Shown here piece after piece: positions 47,843 to 56,437 of a DNA stretch of 64,000 nucleotides. The notes under the pieces were generated by a model that had not been told where the DNA came from, made no database searches, and worked only from the letters and a program-made list of their open reading frames with translations. Both the position numbers and the translations under genes were made by a program. The DNA comes from CAZAMP01 sp964486455 (GTDB lineage Bacteria; Eisenbacteria; RBG-16-71-46; CAZAMP01). Positions within the stretch are counted from its first letter, which is position 1; every line of letters begins with the position of its first letter. The DNA is taken from assembly GCA_964486455.1 (NCBI GenBank), contig CAZAMP010000019.1, forward strand, positions 11,179-75,178. The letters run 5' to 3'.

Positions 47843-48813
47843 TGACGGACGCGACGACCGATCACATTCGAGCCTGGTTTCTCGTCGGACCGACGGCGGT
47901 CGGAAAGACGGACGTTGCCGTGGCTCTGGCGGAGAAGGTCGGCGCGGAGATCATCTCCGCAGACTCGCGCCAGTTCTACCAGGGGATGGAGATCGGAACG
48001 GCGGCGCCGGACGCGGTTGCACTCGAGCGCGTCCCGCATCACCTCGTCGGCATCGCCCCACCGACCGAGCATTGGAGTGCCGGGCGGTTCGCGCGTGAGG
48101 CCACCACCATCCTGCGCGGTCTAGCCCGCCGCTCGGTGGCGGCCCTCATCGTGGGCGGTTCCGGACTCTATGTGAGGGCGCTTCGCTCCGGCCTGGCCGA
48201 ACTGCCATCGGATCCCGCCGTTCGCGCGCGACTGAAGGAGCAGTGCGAACGAAGCGGCGCTCCCGCGCTCCATGCCCGCCTTGCCGAGGTTGACCCCGTT
48301 ACGGCGGCGCGGATGCACCCGCGAAATGCGGAGCGTGTCGTCCGCGCCTTGGAGATCGTCGAGATCACTGGACAAGCACCGTCGGATCTCCAGCGCGAGG
48401 CCGCGGACCGCATGGCGACGTTTCGGGCTCCGATCTACGGAATCCGAACCGAGCGCGAGCGCCTATACGAGCGGATCGAAGCCCGCGTGGACCGGATGTT
48501 CGACGGCGGCTTCCTCGATGAGGTTCGGCGACTTCTGGCGGAGGGATTCGACGAAGACTGGCCGGGGTATCGGACGCTGGGCTACCCGGAGGCCGTTCGG
48601 TGCATCGCCGGCGAGATCAGCGAAGAGGCGGCGAAGGTCGAGATCAAGAAGAAGACTCGGCATTTCTCTCGCAGACAGTTCACCTGGTTTCGGGGTGAGA
48701 AGGACATCCGCTGGTTCGATTGGGCGGATGAGGACGTGGAGGGGGTGGCGGCCCGATTGGAGTGTTGGGCGAAGACCGAGCCGCCGACCGAGCTGTCGCT
48801 GCGTGATGCTTGA
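47839..48813 (+). CDS. miaA: tRNA dimethylallyltransferase
   Basis: It adds an isopentenyl group to A37 of tRNAs that read codons starting with U. The P-loop is 'VGPTAVGKTDVAVALAE' and 'SADSRQFYQGMEIGTAAP' follows. 'GGSGLYVRAL' and 'TRHFSRRQFTWFR' are later family motifs. The length of 324 residues is normal. Two adjacent ATGs are possible. The tRNA-Gly promoter overlaps its stop codon. Confidence 0.95.
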   Translation: MMTDATTDHIRAWFLVGPTAVGKTDVAVALAEKVGAEIISADSRQFYQGMEIGTAAPDAVALERVPHHLVGIAPPTEHWSAGRFAREATTILRGLARRSVAALIVGGSGLYVRALRSGLAELPSDPAVRARLKEQCERSGAPALHARLAEVDPVTAARMHPRNAERVVRALEIVEITGQAPSDLQREAADRMATFRAPIYGIRTERERLYERIEARVDRMFDGGFLDEVRRLLAEGFDEDWPGYRTLGYPEAVRCIAGEISEEAAKVEIKKKTRHFSRRQFTWFRGEKDIRWFDWADEDVEGVAARLECWAKTEPPTELSLRDA

Positions 48814-48838
48814 CCCGGTTCGGGTGCCGGGCTATCGT
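48810..48838 (+). promoter_or_regulatory. putative tRNA-Gly promoter
   Basis: TTGACC at 48810-48815, a 17-base gap, TATCGT at 48833-48838. The -35 overlaps the miaA stop. Confidence 0.5.
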
Positions 48839-48869
48839 TGTCGCCTCGCAAGTTGGACGACATTCGCGA

Positions 48870-48945
48870 GCGGGCGTAACTCAGTTGGTAGAGTATCAGC
48901 TTCCCAAGCTGAGAGTCGCGGGTTCGAGTCCCGTTGCCCGCTCCA
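48870..48945 (+). tRNA. tRNA-Gly(CCC)
   Basis: A full cloverleaf: acceptor GCGGGCG pairs with TGCCCGC, the anticodon loop is TTCCCAA (anticodon CCC), T-arm GGTTCGAGTCC, discriminator T and encoded CCA. It decodes GGG glycine codons. Confidence 0.95.
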
Positions 48946-48971
48946 TTTCACCCCATCTGGTCGTGATCACC

Positions 48972-50252
48972 ATGCGCATAGCGGCGATCGAAAAAGGGAG
49001 TCCGGCGGAGGCCCTCGGTCTACGCGTTGATGACTCAATCATTTCCATCAACGGCGAGCCGGTTCGCGACGAGCTGGACCTTCGTTTCCATCTCGCGGAC
49101 GATCGTCTCCGCTTTGTGATCGAGCGCCCCGATTCGGAGCGGCGCGACCTCGTCTACGAAGGCGAGGGGTTCGACACGGGCTTCGGGATCGCGCTGGAAG
49201 AGACGAAGGTGAGGCTCTGCGGGAACGACTGCGTCTTCTGCTTCGTGGATCAGAGCCCAAAGGGGATGCGAAAGGGCGTCTACGTTCGGGACGAGGACTA
49301 CCGGCTCTCGTTCCTCTATGGAAACTTCATCACGCTCACAAACCTGAAAGAGTGGGAGATGCAGCGTATCATCACGCAGCGTCTATCTCCGCTCTACATC
49401 TCCGTGCATAGCCTGGACCTGGAGATCAGAGAACGTCTCTTCGCTACGGCAAGGGCCAGGGAGATTCTCCCGCGCATCGAGCGCCTCCTCGACGCTGACA
49501 TCACGCTTCACACGCAGGTGGTCGTCTGCCCGGGCTACAATGACGGCGACGATCTGGAGCGAACGCTCGCCGGCCTTGCGGAGCTGATCCCGCGTGGCGT
49601 GGAGTCGTTGGCGATTGTTCCGGTGGGACTCACCGGGCACCGCGAAGGGCTTCCACGCCTCGAGCCGGTGACCCCTGGAATCGCCGCGACGATCCTTGAT
49701 ATGGTGAAACCGTGGAGTAAGCGACTGCGGGAACGGTACGGGTTCGGTTTCGTCCATCTAGCCGACGAGTTCTATCGTCTCCTGCAGCGCGATCCGCCAC
49801 CGCATGAGGAGTACGACGGGTATCCGCAACTTGATGACGGGATCGGGTTGACGCGTCACTTCATGCATCAGATGGAGCAGCAGGGGAAGCAAACCCTCGA
49901 GGCGCTTCGCGCGGAAGGCGTGCACCGCGCGACCCTCGTGACCGGAGTGCTCTTCGCCCCGACAATGGAGAGAGAGATGCGCCGCTACGGGGCGGAGGTC
50001 CCGGCGCTCGCTCTCGATTCCGTCACGATTCGCAACGACTTCTACGGCCACACCGTGACGGTTGCCGGTCTGCTGGTGGGCAGAGATGTCGAGCGCCAGC
50101 TCCGAGATCGGGACCTGGGGGACCGCGTCTGCCTGCCTCCCGCTTGTCTGGACGAGTCCGGGCGTTTCCTCGACGATGTGACGCTTCCCGAGCTGGGAGA
50201 GCGCCTCGGTGTTCCCGTCGTGTCCGGCTTCGGCCTTGAAACAGAGGTGTGA
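48972..50252 (+). CDS. DUF512 family radical SAM-like iron-sulfur protein
   Basis: An N-terminal PDZ-like domain ('IEKGSPAEALGLRVDDSIIS') precedes a cysteine motif 'CGNDCVFCFV' (CxxxCxxC), as in radical SAM enzymes. 'VYVRDEDYRLSFLYGNFITL' follows. The C-terminal DUF512 part has 'TGVLFAPTMEREM'. The role is not known. It lies just upstream of der-plsY-gpsA, an order also seen in Clostridia. The start is uncertain: the ATG at 48972 or a GTG at 48963, with no strong ribosome site. Confidence 0.82.
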   Translation: MRIAAIEKGSPAEALGLRVDDSIISINGEPVRDELDLRFHLADDRLRFVIERPDSERRDLVYEGEGFDTGFGIALEETKVRLCGNDCVFCFVDQSPKGMRKGVYVRDEDYRLSFLYGNFITLTNLKEWEMQRIITQRLSPLYISVHSLDLEIRERLFATARAREILPRIERLLDADITLHTQVVVCPGYNDGDDLERTLAGLAELIPRGVESLAIVPVGLTGHREGLPRLEPVTPGIAATILDMVKPWSKRLRERYGFGFVHLADEFYRLLQRDPPPHEEYDGYPQLDDGIGLTRHFMHQMEQQGKQTLEALRAEGVHRATLVTGVLFAPTMEREMRRYGAEVPALALDSVTIRNDFYGHTVTVAGLLVGRDVERQLRDRDLGDRVCLPPACLDESGRFLDDVTLPELGERLGVPVVSGFGLETEV

Positions 50253-50255
50253 GCG

Positions 50256-51572
50256 ATGGGAAAGAAGGCACTTCCGATCGTGAGCATCGTGGGACGGCCG
50301 AACGTCGGCAAATCCACTCTCTTCAATCGAATCATCAGACGCCGCGTCGCCGTCGTGGACGACGAGTCGGGCGTCACGCGCGACCGAAACCACGCCGTGA
50401 CCGATTGGAACGGACGGAGCTTTGTCCTGGTCGATACCGGCGGTCTTCTTCTCGAGAGCGACCAGATCATGGAAGGCCACGTTCGTGAGCAGGTGGAGAT
50501 CGCTCTCCAGGAGAGTCACCTCGTCTTATTCACCGTCGACGGGCGGAGCGAGCTTACCGCCGATGATCTCCTGATCGCCGATCTCCTGCGTCGACGGGGC
50601 GCGACGACAATGCTCGTCGTCACAAAGGTGGAGTCGCAGCGAATCGAGAGCGAGAGCCAGGAGTTCGCCTCCCTGGCGCACCATCCGATCCACTTCGTTT
50701 CGGGGCTCGAGGGTATGGGCGTAGGGGATCTGCTCGATTCGGTCGTGGAGAAGATCCCGCCACGCGCGCCGACGGCCAGGAGCGACAGGATCATGATCGC
50801 CGTGATCGGGCGCCCCAACGTGGGCAAGTCCTCGATCGTGAACGCGCTTCTCCGCCAGGACCGCATGATCGTGAGCGACATTCCGGGGACAACCCGTGAC
50901 GCCGTCGATACGCCGTTTCGATACAACGACCAGGATTTCACACTCGTCGATACCGCGGGACTTAGGCAGAAAAGCAAGATAACCAAGGCCGTAGAGTACT
51001 TCTCGACGCTTCGAACAACGCGCAGCATCGAGCGCGCCGACGTGGCGCTGGTCGTGCTGGACGCGTCCGGCCCGCTCACGCGACAGGACCATCGTGTCGC
51101 GGCGACGCCTTTCGAAGCCGGGCTCGCCACCGTCTTCCTCTTCAACAAGTGGGACCTCAGGGAGAAGGAAACCCTGACCTCCCGCGACGAGGTGCGCGAG
51201 GCGGCGGGCCATCTGCCGGACTACAAGCACGCCCCGTCTCTCTTCGTGTCGGCGAAGACGTCGCAGCGCGTCTCCCGCATTCCCGAGGCCGTCCTGAAGG
51301 TCCATGCCGCCGCTCGGCGGCGCATCGAGGACGAGACCGTCGAGGAGTGCCTGGCCCGAGCGTTCGCGGGCCTCTCGCACCCCTACGTCCGGGGGAGGAT
51401 GATCCGATTCCGTGGAGGACGCCAGGTCGGCATCGCGCCCCCAACGTTCGTCGTGACGCTCAATCGCCCGGACGCCGTTATCGAATCCTACCGGCGCTAT
51501 CTTGCGAACAGGCTCCGTGACGCCTTCGGTTTTCCGGGAAGTCCCATTCGGCTCCTCTTTCGCCGGAAATAG
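50256..51572 (+). CDS. der: ribosome biogenesis GTPase Der (EngA)
   Basis: It assists large-subunit assembly. Two tandem GTPase domains are clear: 'GRPNVGKSTLFN' near residue 11 and 'GRPNVGKSSIVN' near 185. Each has a DTGG/DTAG motif, and 'FNKWDL' is the second-domain NKxD motif. A C-terminal KH-like domain follows. The length of 438 residues is normal. It starts three bases after the DUF512 stop. Confidence 0.96.
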   Translation: MGKKALPIVSIVGRPNVGKSTLFNRIIRRRVAVVDDESGVTRDRNHAVTDWNGRSFVLVDTGGLLLESDQIMEGHVREQVEIALQESHLVLFTVDGRSELTADDLLIADLLRRRGATTMLVVTKVESQRIESESQEFASLAHHPIHFVSGLEGMGVGDLLDSVVEKIPPRAPTARSDRIMIAVIGRPNVGKSSIVNALLRQDRMIVSDIPGTTRDAVDTPFRYNDQDFTLVDTAGLRQKSKITKAVEYFSTLRTTRSIERADVALVVLDASGPLTRQDHRVAATPFEAGLATVFLFNKWDLREKETLTSRDEVREAAGHLPDYKHAPSLFVSAKTSQRVSRIPEAVLKVHAAARRRIEDETVEECLARAFAGLSHPYVRGRMIRFRGGRQVGIAPPTFVVTLNRPDAVIESYRRYLANRLRDAFGFPGSPIRLLFRRK

Positions 51573-51582
51573 GGGGATGGCC

Positions 51583-52215
51583 ATGAATGTGATCGCGATC
51601 GCCACAGCCGGGGTGATCGGCTATCTCTGTGGTAGTCTTGTCCTTGGCGACATTCTCTCGCGCATCTTCCACGGTGTGGACATCTACTCGGTAGGGAGCA
51701 AGAACCCTGGTTTCACGAACGTGGCCAGGGCCGTAGGACTGCGGACCGGCATTGTGACGCTGGCCTCCGACATAGGCAAGGGCGCGCTCGCCGTGGCGGT
51801 TGCCCGCTGGGTCCTGGCGGGTGTCTTCGATGCAAGCGCGCTGGTTCTGGGCATCGCGGCCGGGGTGGGGGCGATCATGGGTCACTGCTGGCCACTCTAT
51901 CATCGCTTCCGTGGCGGCAAGGGCGTGGCGACGGGTCTCGGTGTGTTCCTTTCTCTGGCCCCCCTCGCAACCGCAATCGCATTTGGAACTTGGGCGCTTG
52001 CGCTCATCCTGCTTCGGTACATGTCCCTCGCCTCCATCCTCGGCGCGCTCGCGCTTCCGGTCGCGATTACCTGGATCGATCCCCCCGGCCCGGGGGGCGG
52101 TGTTCTGATCGCCGTGGCCTGGATCGTGGGGCTCGGGATTGTGTTGCGCCACCGAACCAACCTGAGTAGACTGCTGCGAAATCAGGAGCCCAAGTTCAAT
52201 CTGAAGAGAAGCTGA
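51583..52215 (+). CDS. plsY: acyl-phosphate glycerol-3-phosphate acyltransferase
   Basis: An inner-membrane enzyme that makes lysophosphatidic acid from acyl-phosphate. Family motifs are 'GYLCGSLVLGDIL', 'GSKNPGFTNVAR', 'GHCWPLYHRFRGGKGVATG' and five or so membrane segments. The ATG at 51583 is chosen because AGGGGG is six bases upstream; an ATG at 51577 touches that site. The length of 210 residues is normal. The partner gpsA follows. Confidence 0.92.
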   Translation: MNVIAIATAGVIGYLCGSLVLGDILSRIFHGVDIYSVGSKNPGFTNVARAVGLRTGIVTLASDIGKGALAVAVARWVLAGVFDASALVLGIAAGVGAIMGHCWPLYHRFRGGKGVATGLGVFLSLAPLATAIAFGTWALALILLRYMSLASILGALALPVAITWIDPPGPGGGVLIAVAWIVGLGIVLRHRTNLSRLLRNQEPKFNLKRS

Positions 52216-52216
52216 T

Positions 52217-53227
52217 ATGTCGTTGCCAGTCTGTGTTCTCGGTGCGGGCAATTGGGGGACGACACTTGCCCTGTCGTTGGCATCGGCGGGCCGCGAGGTT
52301 CGTCTCTGGTGTAACGAACCTGACCTCCTTGATGAGATCCGTCTGCTCGGAGAGAACCGCACCTATTTGCCCAGCATCCCCTTGCCGCGCGAGATCAAGC
52401 CGACCCAGGAGTTGTCAGAGGCCCTGGCGGGTGTCGAGGCGATCCTCTATGTTGTCCCATCCCAGTCCGTTCGGGAGGTTGCGCGAGCCGTCGTCGCAAC
52501 GAGTCCAAGCGACGAGGTTCTCCATCTCTCCTTCTCCAAGGGGATCGAGATTCCAACGCTCATGCGGATGACCGAGGTCATCGCCGACGAGTTGATCGGT
52601 GCCAGCCCTGACCGGATCGCCGCCGTGAGCGGGCCGAGTCTCGCTCGCGAGGTCAGTCTGAAGATGCCGACAGCGCTGGTGGCCGCTTCGTCGTCCGAGA
52701 AGCTGGCGAAGGACGCACAATCACTTCTCATGTCCGACACGCTTCGGGTCTACACGAACAGCGACACGGTGGGCGTCGAGATCGCGGCCGCGCTCAAGAA
52801 CGTGATCGCCATCGCGGCCGGGGTGTCGGACGGGCTCGGGTACGGGGACAACACGCGAGGGGCACTCATCACACGCGGGTTGGCAGAGCTGATCCGTCTG
52901 GCCACCGCGATGGGTGGTCGCCGCGAGACACTCGCGGGACTCGCCGGGTTGGGTGATTTGATCACGACATGTTCCAGCATTCACAGCCGCAATCATCATG
53001 TTGGGGTGGAAATCGCCGGAGGCCGCTCACTGTCGGAGATAACCGATGAAATGGTGATGGTGGCCGAGGGGGTGCCGACGACCCGGGCGGCGAAGGAACT
53101 CGCGCTGCGGCATCGCATTGAGATGCCGATATCGCGCGAAGTGCACAGCGTTCTCTTTGACGGTAAAGACCCGCGGGATGCCATCCGAGACCTTATGCTC
53201 AGGCGTCCTCGCGCGGAGGTCTGGTAG
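52217..53227 (+). CDS. gpsA: glycerol-3-phosphate dehydrogenase [NAD(P)+]
   Basis: It makes sn-glycerol-3-phosphate, the substrate of PlsY. The Rossmann motif 'VLGAGNWGTTLALSLASAG' is at the start; 'SFSKGIEI' and 'AAALKNVIAIAAGVSDGLG' carry the active-site lysines. The length of 336 residues is normal. It starts one base after plsY. Confidence 0.96.
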   Translation: MSLPVCVLGAGNWGTTLALSLASAGREVRLWCNEPDLLDEIRLLGENRTYLPSIPLPREIKPTQELSEALAGVEAILYVVPSQSVREVARAVVATSPSDEVLHLSFSKGIEIPTLMRMTEVIADELIGASPDRIAAVSGPSLAREVSLKMPTALVAASSSEKLAKDAQSLLMSDTLRVYTNSDTVGVEIAAALKNVIAIAAGVSDGLGYGDNTRGALITRGLAELIRLATAMGGRRETLAGLAGLGDLITTCSSIHSRNHHVGVEIAGGRSLSEITDEMVMVAEGVPTTRAAKELALRHRIEMPISREVHSVLFDGKDPRDAIRDLMLRRPRAEVW

Positions 53228-53300
53228 TCGAAACAGCCTAAGTCCGCAGACCGAAGGACTGAATGTGATCGGCCCCGATTCGGCCGCGGGAGGTAGCGCC

Positions 53301-53738
53301 ATGAGTGCCGCGCCGGAAAAGCTCTACTATTCCATCAGCGAGGTGAGCGAAATCGCAGAGGTGAAGCCTCACGTTCTGCGCTACTGGGAAAGCCAGTTCC
53401 GGATCCTCAAGCCAAAGAAGAACCGGGCTGGAAACCGAATGTACCGTCCCCGCGACCTCAATCTCGTCCTCACGATCCGCGAGCTACTCTATCGGAACGG
53501 TTACACGATTGCCGGTGCGAGGCGGAAGCTTCTCGACGCCAGGCGTCACGGCCTCCTCGAGAACGGCTGCCTGACCGAGCCCGAAGCCCCGAGCGAGACC
53601 GCTGCCACCTCTGAGGAAGGCGACGCTCCCACCACGGATGAGCGTCAGCTCACGCTCAACGACGGTGCGCGCAACGATGTTCTCCAAGAGGTCCGCGAGG
53701 AACTCCGCTCACTCCTTCGCATTCTCGACGCGAGCTGA
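53301..53738 (+). CDS. MerR family transcriptional regulator
   Basis: The N-terminal winged helix 'YYSISEVSEIAEVKPHVLRY' and the helix 'RPRDLNLVLTIRELLYRNGY' are typical of MerR. The C-terminal half is acidic and lacks metal-binding cysteines, so the signal is unknown. The ATG is set by GGAGG seven bases upstream; a longer frame is rejected. 145 residues. A MerR gene after gpsA is also found in other phyla, but its target is not known. Confidence 0.85.
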   Translation: MSAAPEKLYYSISEVSEIAEVKPHVLRYWESQFRILKPKKNRAGNRMYRPRDLNLVLTIRELLYRNGYTIAGARRKLLDARRHGLLENGCLTEPEAPSETAATSEEGDAPTTDERQLTLNDGARNDVLQEVREELRSLLRILDAS

Positions 53739-53745
53739 TTTTACT

Positions 53746-53774
53746 TTGCGGCTTTCGCGCGACGCGGCTACCAT
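53746..53774 (+). promoter_or_regulatory. putative tRNA-Pro(GGG) promoter
   Basis: TTGCGG at 53746-53751, a 17-base gap, TACCAT at 53769-53774. Confidence 0.45.
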
Positions 53775-53806
53775 TCGTCGGATCGAAAAACAGAGGGTGA
53801 TACGGT

Positions 53807-53883
53807 CGGGGCGTAGCGCAGTCTGGTAGCGCACTTGGATGGGGTCCAAGTGGTCGCTGGTTCGAATCCAGTCGCCCCGACCA
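53807..53883 (+). tRNA. tRNA-Pro(GGG)
   Basis: Acceptor CGGGGCG pairs with CGCCCCG, anticodon stem CTTGG/CCAAG around the loop ATGGGGT (anticodon GGG), T-arm TGGTTCGAATCCA, discriminator A and encoded CCA. Confidence 0.95.
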
Positions 53884-53950
53884 TTCGCTGCTTTCGATTC
53901 CGTCGGCACGACACCTTCCCAGTCCGGACCTTCTGATCGGAATCACGCTC

Positions 53951-54703
53951 ATGCCGTACACCGTCCTGATAACCAACGACGACGGGATCGGAGCCGTGGG
54001 ACTCGCCGCCCTTCGCGAGTGCCTGGAGCCGATCGCCCGGGTGATATGCGTGGCTCCCGATCGGGAGCAGAGTGCGGCCAGCCATGCCATCACGCTTCAT
54101 CGTCCCCTGAGGATCAACTCCGAGGGGAACGACACCTACTCGGTCGACGGAACCCCGACCGACTGCGTTCTGGTCGCGATGAACGGTCTTCTTGACGTGC
54201 GGCCCGACATGGTCGTCAGCGGGATCAATCACGGACCGAACATGGGCGATGACGTTACGTACTCGGGCACCGTCAGCGCCGCCATCGAGGGTACGATCCT
54301 TGGCATTCCGTCCATCGCCGTGAGTCTGGCGACGTTTCGGGAACGCAACTTCGCCGGAGCTCAACGGGTGATCCCGCGGATCATCCGCGAAACGCGCCGC
54401 CGCGGTCTTCCGAGCCGCTCGCTTCTGAACGTAAACGTTCCCTCGACCGGAGCCGATGAGATTCGTGGCATCCGCGTCACGAAGCTCGGCCGTCGCGTCT
54501 ACCAGGACACGCTGGTGCCCCGCAAGGATCCTCGCGGGCGCGACTACTACTGGATCGGTGGGGAGGAACCCATCTGGGAACCCCAAGAGCACTCCGATTT
54601 TTCCGCGATCTCAGACGGCTATGTGTCGATCACGCCGATCAGCTTGGAGCTGACCGACCACGCGACGATCGATGCGATGTCCGCGTGGCGGTTCGATGAT
54701 TGA
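53951..54703 (+). CDS. surE: 5'/3'-nucleotidase SurE
   Basis: A metal-dependent phosphatase of nucleoside monophosphates. The metal-binding 'LITNDDGIGAVGLAALREC' is at the N-terminus; 'SGINHGPNMGDDVTYSGTV' is a family signature. The length of 250 residues is normal. It overlaps pcm by eight bases; surE-pcm adjacency is common. Confidence 0.96.
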   Translation: MPYTVLITNDDGIGAVGLAALRECLEPIARVICVAPDREQSAASHAITLHRPLRINSEGNDTYSVDGTPTDCVLVAMNGLLDVRPDMVVSGINHGPNMGDDVTYSGTVSAAIEGTILGIPSIAVSLATFRERNFAGAQRVIPRIIRETRRRGLPSRSLLNVNVPSTGADEIRGIRVTKLGRRVYQDTLVPRKDPRGRDYYWIGGEEPIWEPQEHSDFSAISDGYVSITPISLELTDHATIDAMSAWRFDD

Positions 54704-55394
54704 AGCGATGATCGCCTTTTCGGATGCGCCGGCGGATTCGGATGCGGCGTGGCACGAGCTACGACAGCAGATGGTCGATCGTCAGATCGTGGCACGCGGT
54801 GTCAAGGCGGAGGCCGTCCTCGACGCCATCCGCGCCGTTCCGAGGCACCTCTTCGTTCCGGAGGCGCATCGTCGCTCTGCATACGAGGACATGGCCCTTC
54901 CGATCGGCGAGGGGCAAACGATCTCCCAGCCTTATATGGTCGCGCTCATGACGCAGGCGCTTGGTGTGAATGCGCCCGGGCGAGTGCTGGAGATCGGTAC
55001 CGGTTCCGGTTATCAGTGCGCGGTGCTGGCCGAGATGGGGGTCGAAGTCTTCACGATTGAGCGCATCGCTCACCTGGCGTCGCGGGTCGAGGCAAGGATT
55101 TGCTCGCTGGAGTACGGGGATCGTGTTCACTTCCGGGTGGGGGACGGCTCGGTCGGCTGGCCGGAGGAGGCACCTTTCGACGCCATCGTCGTGACGGCGG
55201 GAGCGCCCTCGATCCCGCCCGCCCTGCGGGATCAGCTTGCGGTCGGCGGCCGCCTCGTGATCCCCGTCGGGAAGCACGGCTACCAGGACCTTCTGCAGCT
55301 GACCCGCGCGGAATCGGAGAAGTTCGACGAGCGCCGCCTGTGCGGCTGTACGTTCGTGCCGCTCCTTGGAGAGGAGGGATGGCCGGTTGGCTGA
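54696..55394 (+). CDS. pcm: protein-L-isoaspartate O-methyltransferase
   Basis: It repairs isoaspartyl residues in proteins with SAM. 'PRHLFVPEAHRRSAYEDMA' and 'GEGQTISQPYMVALMTQAL' are family motifs; the SAM site is 'VLEIGTGSGYQCAVLAEMG'. 232 residues with the 54696 start; the ATG at 54708 is an alternative. It overlaps surE and the next gene. Confidence 0.93.
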   Translation: MIEAMIAFSDAPADSDAAWHELRQQMVDRQIVARGVKAEAVLDAIRAVPRHLFVPEAHRRSAYEDMALPIGEGQTISQPYMVALMTQALGVNAPGRVLEIGTGSGYQCAVLAEMGVEVFTIERIAHLASRVEARICSLEYGDRVHFRVGDGSVGWPEEAPFDAIVVTAGAPSIPPALRDQLAVGGRLVIPVGKHGYQDLLQLTRAESEKFDERRLCGCTFVPLLGEEGWPVG

Positions 55395-55893
55395 ACACAT
55401 CACTGCATGGCTGGGCACAATCTCTCCGGAGTGGAAGACGCTCATCATCGCGATGCTGCCCATCGTCGAGTTGCGTGGAGCCATTCCGTGGGCCTTGGTC
55501 CCCGAGTCCCAGTTGGGGGGAGGTCTTAGCTGGCCGCTTGCCTACTTGCTTTCCGTCGTGGGAAATATGCTCCCGATCGTCCCGATCTTGCTCTTCCTGG
55601 AGCCGGCGTCGAGACTTCTCTCCCGCATATCCTTCATGGGAAGGTTCTTCGAGTGGCTTTTCGCGCGGACCCGGCGCCGGGCCAAGGTGGTGGATCGGTA
55701 CGGCGCGATCGGGCTCATTCTGTTCGTCATGATCCCGCTCCCGGTCACCGGTGCGTGGACCGGGGCGGCCGCCGCGTTCGTTTTCGGTGTCCCGTTCCGA
55801 AAGGCGCTTCCGTCCATCCTTGTGGGCGTGCTGCTGTCGGGTGTGATCGTGACACTACTGTCGACCGGTGCTCTCCACCTGTTCTCGGACTGA
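55387..55893 (+). CDS. COG2426 small multidrug-export-like membrane protein
   Basis: A small membrane protein of about 168 residues with about four hydrophobic segments and the motif 'MLPIVELRGAIPWAL', typical of COG2426. Function is not established. The start is TTG at 55387: GAGGAGGG at 55371-55378 is eight bases upstream, and it overlaps the pcm stop by eight bases. An earlier in-frame TTG at 55366 has no ribosome site. Confidence 0.8.
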   Translation: MAEHITAWLGTISPEWKTLIIAMLPIVELRGAIPWALVPESQLGGGLSWPLAYLLSVVGNMLPIVPILLFLEPASRLLSRISFMGRFFEWLFARTRRRAKVVDRYGAIGLILFVMIPLPVTGAWTGAAAAFVFGVPFRKALPSILVGVLLSGVIVTLLSTGALHLFSD

Positions 55894-55909
55894 TCGCCGA
55901 GATGACACC

Positions 55910-55937
55910 TTGACGAATCTCGGGGCTAGTGTAAGAT
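55910..55937 (+). promoter_or_regulatory. putative tRNA-Pro(CGG) promoter
   Basis: TTGACG at 55910-55915, a 16-base gap, TAAGAT at 55932-55937. Confidence 0.5.
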
Positions 55938-56025
55938 CTCAAGTCCGCGCTTCTCAGCAGGGTTCCCTGCAGTCGGCTCCGGAGTCGGCGAGAGGAGAGC
56001 GGGTTCATCCCGTATTCATGGGTGT

Positions 56026-56103
56026 CGGGGCGTAGCGCAGCCTGGTTAGCGCGCCTGCTTCGGGAGCAGGAGGTCGGTGGTTCAAATCCACTCGCCCCGA
56101 CCA
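56026..56103 (+). tRNA. tRNA-Pro(CGG)
   Basis: Acceptor CGGGGCG pairs with CGCCCCG, anticodon stem CCTGC/GCAGG around the loop TTCGGGA (anticodon CGG), discriminator A and encoded CCA. The acceptor stem is identical to that of the tRNA-Pro 2.2 kb upstream. Confidence 0.95.
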
Positions 56104-56121
56104 CGTCATGCGAAGCTGCCG

Positions 56122-56400
56122 ATGAACCTTAAGCGCGTCCACCTCATCATCCACGGCCGTGTCCAGGGCGTGGGTTTCCGATACTTCACTCACAGACAGG
56201 CCTGCGCCTTGAGGCTCTCGGGCTGGGTCCGAAACCTGCCCGATGGAACGGTGGAGGCGTTGGCGGAGGGATCTGAGGCGACGCTGGCGAAGTTCTTGGA
56301 CCGCGTTCGCGAGGGACCTCCATCGTCCCGGGTCGACAACGTCCAAGAGGCATGGGCGGCGGCAGAGGGTGATAACGAGCAGTTCACGATAAGACACTGA
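56122..56400 (+). CDS. acyP: acylphosphatase
   Basis: A 92-residue enzyme that hydrolyses acyl phosphates. The phosphate-binding loop with catalytic Arg is 'GRVQGVGFRYFTHRQA', and Asn in 'GWVRNLPDGTVEA' is the second catalytic residue. It begins 18 bases after the tRNA-Pro. Confidence 0.93.
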   Translation: MNLKRVHLIIHGRVQGVGFRYFTHRQACALRLSGWVRNLPDGTVEALAEGSEATLAKFLDRVREGPPSSRVDNVQEAWAAAEGDNEQFTIRH

Positions 56401-56437
56401 CGGCGCCGCAAATGCCGACCGATCTCGGAGGCTGACC